Shown: one piece after another, positions 1 to 4,248 of the stretch
Layout of the letters: each line of letters begins with the position of its first letter
Position numbering within the stretch: position 1 is the stretch's first letter
Source: Thioploca sp.
GTDB lineage: Bacteria > Pseudomonadota > Gammaproteobacteria > Beggiatoales > Beggiatoaceae
Direction of reading: 5' to 3'
NCBI GenBank assembly: GCA_011371325.1
Contig: DRQV01000116.1
Span: 1 to 7,155, forward strand
Length of the DNA stretch: 7,155 nucleotides
The notes under the pieces: generated by a model
Databases searched by the model: none
Told to the model about the DNA's origin: nothing
Seen by the model: the letters and a program-made list of their open reading frames with translations, nothing else
Position numbers and translations under genes: made by a program

Positions 1-876
1 AGTTGCTCGAGTTAACATATCCATGCTTTCATCAGCTTTTATATGTTCATAACTATTATAATCATCTGTAGCCAGTTTCACTTCTTTAACTGGTTTAGAA
101 GTAATGATATCTGGAACTGAGTTAGCCACCATGATCCCAGATGATTCCATAATAAAGGACTGTCCGGTTTGACCTATTTTTAACGTTCTTAAAAAGTGAC
201 TAATTGCTAAAATGTTAACATCAGTAGTGGTAACTGCTAATAAGTTATTTTGAGCATCATAAATAGGTTGATTTACTGATAAAGTGGTACGACGACTAGA
301 AAAAAATGCTTTACTCCAAACTGGTTTTCCTGCTTCAATTGCACTTACATACCAGGGTTGTTGACGATGATCATAATTAGCTAATTTTTTTCTGAGAGTA
401 GTATTATTAGCGTGTTCGTCAGTATTCCAAATTTCTAGTTCATTAGTTTTATCAAGAATTTCGGCAATGATAGTATTTTTATCAAATGATTGCACTCCCA
501 CATATTTTCCAGATTCAGTGCCTATACCAACATAACTAACCATATCAAATTGTTGAATTTGTTTCCATAAATATTGTTTTAAATGTTCTAAATTGGTTAA
601 ATCTAACTTACCAATACTGATTAAATCTACATTAATTTGATTTAACCTATGCGGAATTTTTATATTAGTTTCAAGATGTTGATGGATACGAGTTGTAATT
701 TCACTACGTAATTGAGCCGATAAATCATCAACGGCTTCCTGACCATTACGAAACGATAACCAGCCTGTTAATCCAACTACCGCAAATATTTCGATTACGA
801 ATGGTACTATAATTATAAGATTTAGGGGAATTTTTTTAGATAATTTGGCTATTTGGTAATTTAAATTTGTAAGCAT
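1..876 (-). CDS. Membrane-anchored double-Cache (dCache) sensor protein, N-terminal part only
   Basis: This reading frame is open from an ATG at 874-876 to the left edge, giving 292 residues with the C-terminus missing. Residues 18-42 form one hydrophobic membrane segment, followed by a polar stretch (SFRNGQ) and a large presumably periplasmic region. The sensor region has dCache hallmarks: the PWY motif at 174-176, a W at 187 in GKPVWS, the strand NQPIYDAQNNLLAVTTTD ending in D219, and a second-module motif GQTGQSFIMESSG at 235-247. In this family such sensors sit ahead of histidine kinase, PAS/GGDEF or chemotaxis outputs; which applies here cannot be seen. The position two before the conserved W, usually Arg in amino-acid-binding dCache domains, is Gln173. 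There is no good Shine-Dalgarno upstream of the ATG, but the next in-frame Met is residue 112, inside the sensor, so this start is preferred. The gene lies 197 nt downstream of clpA on the same strand and is probably transcribed separately. Confidence 0.85.
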   Translation of the reverse strand, partial: MLTNLNYQIAKLSKKIPLNLIIIVPFVIEIFAVVGLTGWLSFRNGQEAVDDLSAQLRSEITTRIHQHLETNIKIPHRLNQINVDLISIGKLDLTNLEHLKQYLWKQIQQFDMVSYVGIGTESGKYVGVQSFDKNTIIAEILDKTNELEIWNTDEHANNTTLRKKLANYDHRQQPWYVSAIEAGKPVWSKAFFSSRRTTLSVNQPIYDAQNNLLAVTTTDVNILAISHFLRTLKIGQTGQSFIMESSGIMVANSVPDIITSKPVKEVKLATDDYNSYEHIKADESMDMLTRAT

Positions 877-931
877 TATTTTTGAGTTTAGTTTAAGCTT
901 ATAACTAATCTTAAATAAATTCTACTATGGG

Positions 932-964
932 TTGGTAATTAGATAATTTTTTATAAACTACCAA
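932..964 (-). other. Imperfect hairpin in the clpA/sensor spacer
   Basis: The arms at 932-940 and 956-964 form nine pairs in minus-strand RNA, one of them G-U (TTGGTAGTT against AATTACCAA). A small internal loop follows, then four more pairs (943-946 with 951-954) closed by a T-rich loop. It lies 110 nt after the clpA stop and 55 nt before the sensor ATG. No U-run follows on the minus strand, so it is not a standard intrinsic terminator. It could be an mRNA-end or 5'-leader structure. The rest of 877-1073 shows no gene and no promoter I would defend. Confidence 0.4.
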
Positions 965-1073
965 ACTAATGATTTTCGTTTTCAATGGAGCAAAGTTTTT
1001 TCTTTTAATTCTCTCATTAATTTTTGGGAACTGAACAAATTAAGACTCCAATGAGTTTAAAAACTAGCTATAA

Positions 1074-3317
1074 TTAAACCTTACCAACTTCTTTGCTTTC
1101 AAAAGTAAATTTAAGTTCACCATTAACTTCATTTACTTTCACATGACCACCATGCTCTAACTTACCAAATAGTAATTCTTCTGCTAATGGTCGCTTGATT
1201 TTATCTTGAATTAAACGAGCCATCGGTCTAGCTCCCATTGCTGGTTCATAACCATGTTTAGCTAACCAATGGCGAGTTGGTTCATCAACTTCAATAGTAA
1301 CATTTTTACCTTCCAACTGAGTTTCTAATTCAATAATAAATTTATCTACTACATGAGCAATAGATTCTGTGGATAAATTAGTAAATTGGACGATTGCATT
1401 TAACCGATTACGAAATTCTGGAGTAAAAGTACGTTTTATAATTTCATTAGAATCACTAGAATGATCTTGTTTAGTAAAACCAATAGATGCCCGTGTAGTA
1501 TGTTCAGCTCCAGCATTAGTGGTCATGACTAAAATTACATGTTTAAAATTGGTATTGCGACCATTAGTATCTGTTAATGAACCATGATCCATCACCTGTA
1601 ATAATAAATTAAACACATCCGGATGAGCTTTTTCAATTTCATCCAATAGTAATACAGCATGAGGGTGTTTATTGATAGCTTCCGTTAATAAACCACCTTG
1701 ATCAAAACCAACATAACCAGGAGGAGCTCCAATCAAACGTGAGACAGTATGACGTTCCATATATTCGGACATATCAAACCGAACTAATTCAATACCCATA
1801 ATCTTAGCTAATTGACGAGTAACCTCCGTTTTACCAACTCCAGTTGGCCCAGAAAATAGAAATGAACCAATTGGTTTTTCTTCATCACCTAAACCAGAAC
1901 GAGACATTTTTATCGCTTGAGTCAAATTTTCAATGGCTTCATCTTGACCGTAAACTACCATTTTCAAATCTCGCTCTAAATTTTGTAATGAGTCTTTTTC
2001 AGAGGTTGAAACCGTTTTGGGAGGAATGCGAGCAATTTTAGCAACAATCTGCTCAATATCTTTAACCTCAAGTTTTTGTTTAGGTTCAATTTGCAAACGT
2101 TGATTAGCTCCAGCTTCATCAATTACATCAATCGCTTTATCTGGTAAAAATCTATCATTTATATGCCGAGCAGATAATTCAGCAGCAGCTCGTAAAGCTT
2201 GAGGAGTATATTCTAAATCATGATGTTTTTCAAAACGAGATTTTAAACCATGCAAAATTTGTACTGCTTCTTCAATTGAAGGTTCATTAATATCAATCTT
2301 TTGAAATCGACGTGATAAGGCCCGATCCTTTTCAAAAATACCTCTATATTCTTGATAAGTAGTTGAACCAATACATTTTATTTTTCCAGAAGCCAGCATT
2401 GGTTTTAATAAATTAGAAGCATCCATAGTGCTACCAGAAGTTGAGCCAGCTCCAATTATGGTATGAATTTCATCAATGAATAGAATAGCTTGTTTTTGTT
2501 TTTGTAATTCAGTTAATACTGCTTTAAGCCGTTTTTCAAAATCGCCACGATATTTGGTACCAGCTAATAAAGCTCCTAAATCTAACGAATAAATTACACT
2601 TTCAGCTAAAATTGTTGGAATCTCTTTAGCTATTATTAATTTAGCTAAACCTTCAGCAATAGCAGTTTTCCCAACTCCAGCTTCTCCAACTAGTAAAGGA
2701 TTATTCTTACGTCGTCGACATAAAATTTGTAAAGTTCGTTCTATTTCTTTTTCTCTACCGATAAGAGGGTCTATCTTGTTAGCTTGTTCGTTCAGATTGA
2801 CAGTATAAACTTCTAATGGATTTTTTCTGGATTTAGTTTTTTCGTCAGTTTTATCTTCATTTTCTGAAATTTGGAAGTCATCATCAATTTTAGAAATACC
2901 ATGAGAAATATAATTTACTATATCTAATTTGGAAACATTTTGTTTTTCAAGTAAATAAACAGATTGCGATTCTCGTTCTCCAAAAATAGCAACTAATACA
3001 TTAGCTCCAGTAGCCACTTGTTTTACAGAAGATTGTAATTGAAAAACTGCACGTTGCAATACTCGTTGGAAAGCCAATGTTGGTTTGGTTTCTCGTTCTC
3101 CCGATTTGGCAAATTTAGGAATTGTTTCATCTAAAAAGTTGGCTAAATCATTTCTTAACATATCTAAGTCAACAGTACAAGCTAATAACACTTCAACTGC
3201 ATCAGCATTGTCTAATAACGCTAATAACAGATGTTCAACAGTCATAAATTCATGTCGTTGTTGACGTGCATTTTCAAAGCCTAAATGTAAAGTATGTTCT
3301 AATTCTTTGCTTAACAT
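1074..3317 (-). CDS. clpA: ATP-dependent Clp protease ATP-binding subunit ClpA
   Basis: ClpA is a hexameric AAA+ unfoldase that threads substrates into the ClpP peptidase in the cytoplasm. The 747 residues are close to E. coli ClpA (758). Order: Clp N-domain repeats (about 1-142), a charged linker (about 143-168), AAA-1 with Walker A GEAGVGKT at 211-218, pore loop KYRG at 255-258 and Walker B ILFIDE at 278-283, then AAA-2 with Walker A GPTGVGKT at 490-497, pore loop GYVG at 534-537, Walker B VLLLDE at 555-560, arginine-finger region FRNRLN at 635-640 and sensor-2 GARPM at 695-699. The IGF tripeptide at 612-614 is the loop that docks onto ClpP, and the ClpB/ClpC-type long middle domain is absent, which supports ClpA over ClpB or ClpC. 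All catalytic motifs look intact. It starts 14 nt after the clpS stop, so the two genes are co-transcribed. clpP is not in the window. Confidence 0.97.
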   Translation of the reverse strand: MLSKELEHTLHLGFENARQQRHEFMTVEHLLLALLDNADAVEVLLACTVDLDMLRNDLANFLDETIPKFAKSGERETKPTLAFQRVLQRAVFQLQSSVKQVATGANVLVAIFGERESQSVYLLEKQNVSKLDIVNYISHGISKIDDDFQISENEDKTDEKTKSRKNPLEVYTVNLNEQANKIDPLIGREKEIERTLQILCRRRKNNPLLVGEAGVGKTAIAEGLAKLIIAKEIPTILAESVIYSLDLGALLAGTKYRGDFEKRLKAVLTELQKQKQAILFIDEIHTIIGAGSTSGSTMDASNLLKPMLASGKIKCIGSTTYQEYRGIFEKDRALSRRFQKIDINEPSIEEAVQILHGLKSRFEKHHDLEYTPQALRAAAELSARHINDRFLPDKAIDVIDEAGANQRLQIEPKQKLEVKDIEQIVAKIARIPPKTVSTSEKDSLQNLERDLKMVVYGQDEAIENLTQAIKMSRSGLGDEEKPIGSFLFSGPTGVGKTEVTRQLAKIMGIELVRFDMSEYMERHTVSRLIGAPPGYVGFDQGGLLTEAINKHPHAVLLLDEIEKAHPDVFNLLLQVMDHGSLTDTNGRNTNFKHVILVMTTNAGAEHTTRASIGFTKQDHSSDSNEIIKRTFTPEFRNRLNAIVQFTNLSTESIAHVVDKFIIELETQLEGKNVTIEVDEPTRHWLAKHGYEPAMGARPMARLIQDKIKRPLAEELLFGKLEHGGHVKVNEVNGELKFTFESKEVGKV

Positions 3318-3327
3318 TATTTAATAA

Positions 3328-3333
3328 CCCCCT
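3328..3333 (-). promoter_or_regulatory. Shine-Dalgarno for clpA
   Basis: The minus strand reads AGGGGG ten nucleotides before the clpA ATG (3315-3317). The site overlaps the TAG stop of clpS, so translation of the two genes may be coupled. The spacing is a little longer than the usual 5-9 nt. Confidence 0.45.
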
Positions 3334-3643
3334 ATGCTTCTTCCATAGTACAAAGAAGAGGATATTCATTTTCACGGGAATATTCATTGACTTGCATAAC
3401 TTTAGTTTCAGCAACTTCATGAGTATAAACACCACAAATACCCTTGCCTTGAATATGTACCTGTAACATTACTTGGTTTGCCTTTTCAGTTGACATACCA
3501 AAAAAAGTTTCTAAAATATGCACCACAAAGTCCATTGGTGTATAATCATCGTTTAAGATTATCACTTTATAGAGTGGTGGTGGTTTTAATTTAGGCGTAG
3601 CTTCTTCAACAGCTATACCATTATCTGACCAAGGCTGTGTCAT
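3332..3643 (-). CDS. clpS: ATP-dependent Clp protease adaptor protein ClpS
   Basis: ClpS recognises proteins with bulky hydrophobic N-terminal residues (the N-degron pathway) and hands them to the ClpA N-domain. The 103 residues match the usual length (E. coli 106). A flexible N-terminal tail (1-20) precedes the folded core starting PPPLYKVIILNDDYTPMDFV. The binding-pocket residues are all present by comparison with E. coli: N31, D32, D33, M37, M59, V62 and H63. The core motif QGKGICGVYTHEVAETK lies at 65-81, and the C-terminal RENEYPLLCTMEEA is typical. The start gives the expected tail length, and the next Met (37) is inside the pocket, so the ATG at 3641-3643 is favoured although no Shine-Dalgarno precedes it. 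It is the first gene of the clpS-clpA operon and is divergent from the RDD gene. Confidence 0.97.
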   Translation of the reverse strand: MTQPWSDNGIAVEEATPKLKPPPLYKVIILNDDYTPMDFVVHILETFFGMSTEKANQVMLQVHIQGKGICGVYTHEVAETKVMQVNEYSRENEYPLLCTMEEA

Positions 3644-3669
3644 TATATAAATTAATAGTGCTAGAGTCG

Positions 3670-3698
3670 TTTATCTGGGTAATTATCCAAATATTCAA
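3670..3698 (-). promoter_or_regulatory. Candidate promoter for clpS-clpA
   Basis: On the minus strand, TTGAAT (3693-3698) and GATAAA (3670-3675) are separated by 17 bp, each matching the sigma-70 hexamers at 4 of 6 positions. Initiation would fall about 20 nt before the clpS ATG. The match is weak and was found by eye; position in the divergent spacer is the main support. Confidence 0.3.
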
Positions 3699-3713
3699 AA
3701 TCAGGTAATTACC
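3678..3713. repeat. Paired GGTAATTA motifs in the divergent promoter region
   Basis: GGTAATTA occurs at 3678-3685 and again at 3704-3711, start to start 26 bp. The second copy is part of the perfect 10-bp palindrome GGTAATTACC (3704-3713), and the first is the near-palindrome GGTAATTATCC. The first copy can also pair with the end of the second (TAATTACC, 3706-3713). The palindrome overlaps the proposed -35 element of the RDD promoter and lies just upstream of the proposed clpS promoter, a plausible operator position. No regulator is identified. Confidence 0.4.
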
Positions 3714-3737
3714 ATCTCGGGAAGTTTAGATTACAAT
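3709..3737 (+). promoter_or_regulatory. Candidate sigma-70 promoter for the RDD gene
   Basis: TTACCA (3709-3714, 4 of 6) and TACAAT (3732-3737, 5 of 6) are separated by 17 bp. Initiation would be near 3744, giving a leader of roughly 14 nt that contains AGGTG (3751-3755), two bases before the ATG at 3758. The -35 element overlaps the GGTAATTACC palindrome. Confidence 0.45.
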
Positions 3738-3740
3738 TTA
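3716..3740 (+). repeat. Promoter-region repeat, copy 1 (5' side of the RDD gene)
   Basis: This 25-nt stretch, which includes the proposed -10 element, reappears in diverged form at 4208-4230, just after the RDD gene: 21 identical positions, 2 mismatches and 2 single-base gaps by hand alignment. Confidence 0.5.
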
Positions 3741-3757
3741 ATCAAAAATTAGGTGTT

Positions 3758-4162
3758 ATGGAAAAAAAATCAAGTTCTGTAGGTATACTACGTTATTTTG
3801 CGGTGATTTTTTATGATAGTTTATTACTGTTTTCGGTATTATTTCTTGCAACTGCAATAGCATACCCAATTACTAATGGTAAAGTCAATTTTATGTTTCA
3901 AGCATATTTATTAGCTGTAAGCTTTTTCTATTTTGCATGGTCTTGGGTAAACGGTGGACAAACTTTAGGGATGAAAGCATGGCGAGTTCGGTTGGTTACT
4001 AGTGATGATGAGCCAATTTCTTTACGACATTGCTTATTACGTTTTTCAATTTCTATTCTATCATGGTTAATATTTGGAATTGGGTTTATCTGGGCTTTTT
4101 TCAATCGTCAACATCGTACTTGGCATGATTTAATTTCCAACACCCATTTAATCATTTTATAA
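3758..4162 (+). CDS. RDD family membrane protein
   Basis: This 134-residue inner-membrane protein fits the RDD family in length and pattern. R12 and D20 lie at the start of the first hydrophobic segment (about 13-36). A second hydrophobic segment (about 47-65) is followed by the signature GGQTLGMKAWRVRLV at 66-80, then a third segment (about 97-115) and the closing motif RQHRTWHDLIS at 117-127 with D124. The family is widespread, and some members have been reported as cation/proton antiporters, but most have no assigned role and none can be inferred here. The ATG at 3758 is preceded by AGGTG with an unusually short two-base gap; the predicted N-terminus before the first membrane segment has the normal short charged form (MEKK). 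The gene stands alone on the plus strand, divergent from clpS and convergent with the TPR gene. Confidence 0.9.
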   Translation: MEKKSSSVGILRYFAVIFYDSLLLFSVLFLATAIAYPITNGKVNFMFQAYLLAVSFFYFAWSWVNGGQTLGMKAWRVRLVTSDDEPISLRHCLLRFSISILSWLIFGIGFIWAFFNRQHRTWHDLISNTHLIIL

Positions 4163-4164
4163 GA

Positions 4165-4185
4165 TACTAGGATCAATTCCTGGTA
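4165..4185 (+). other. Short hairpin after the RDD gene
   Basis: TACTAGGA (4165-4172) pairs with TCCTGGTA (4178-4185) through eight pairs, one of them T-G, with a 5-nt loop. It begins three bases after the RDD stop codon. No T-run follows, and it competes with the larger inverted repeat at 4175-4216, so termination is possible but not shown. Confidence 0.35.
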
Positions 4186-4216
4186 GCCTTGCTAAGAAAA
4201 TTGGCTACTCGGAATT
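4175..4216. terminator. Inverted repeat between convergent genes, possible bidirectional terminator
   Basis: The 14-nt arms 4175-4188 (AATTCCTGGTAGCC) and 4203-4216 (GGCTACTCGGAATT) are complementary apart from one T-C mismatch and one G-T pair, around a 14-nt loop. It sits between the convergent stops of the RDD gene (4162) and the TPR gene (4249), where a terminator serving both strands is expected. Neither side has a clear T-run, so it is not a textbook intrinsic terminator. Confidence 0.45.
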
Positions 4217-4230
4217 TGGATTATAATTTA
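4208..4230 (+). repeat. Promoter-region repeat, copy 2 (3' side of the RDD gene)
   Basis: This is the diverged copy of 3716-3740 and overlaps the right arm of the inverted repeat. It contains a perfect TATAAT (4222-4227) where copy 1 has TACAAT. Looser similarity continues to about 4248: an AAGGT followed by ATAGAAAA recalls the AGGT and ATGGAAAA at the RDD start, with the start codon changed to ATA. Confidence 0.45.
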
Positions 4231-4248
4231 TAAGGTAGTCATAGAAAA

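Noticed and set aside
1013..1055. AT-rich short inverted repeats after the clpA stop as an intrinsic terminator
   Set aside because: Stems are only four to five pairs, mostly A-T, and not followed by a T-run on the minus strand.
1844..2041. Open frame of 65 codons on the plus strand
   Set aside because: It lies wholly antisense to the second AAA module of clpA, including its Walker A region; the peptide resembles nothing and clpA is certain.
1074..3317. ClpB or ClpC as alternative names for the large AAA+ gene
   Set aside because: The long coiled middle domain of ClpB and the shorter ClpC-type middle domain are absent between the two AAA modules, an IGF ClpP-docking loop is present, and clpS is immediately upstream.
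3266..3466. Open frame of 66 codons on the plus strand
   Set aside because: It is antisense across the clpA start and clpS; both minus-strand genes are well supported and the peptide looks like a chance hydrophobic translation.
3641..3647. TATAAT-like string overlapping the clpS start codon on the minus strand
   Set aside because: As a -10 element it would start transcription inside the clpS coding region, removing the normal start; likely chance in AT-rich sequence.
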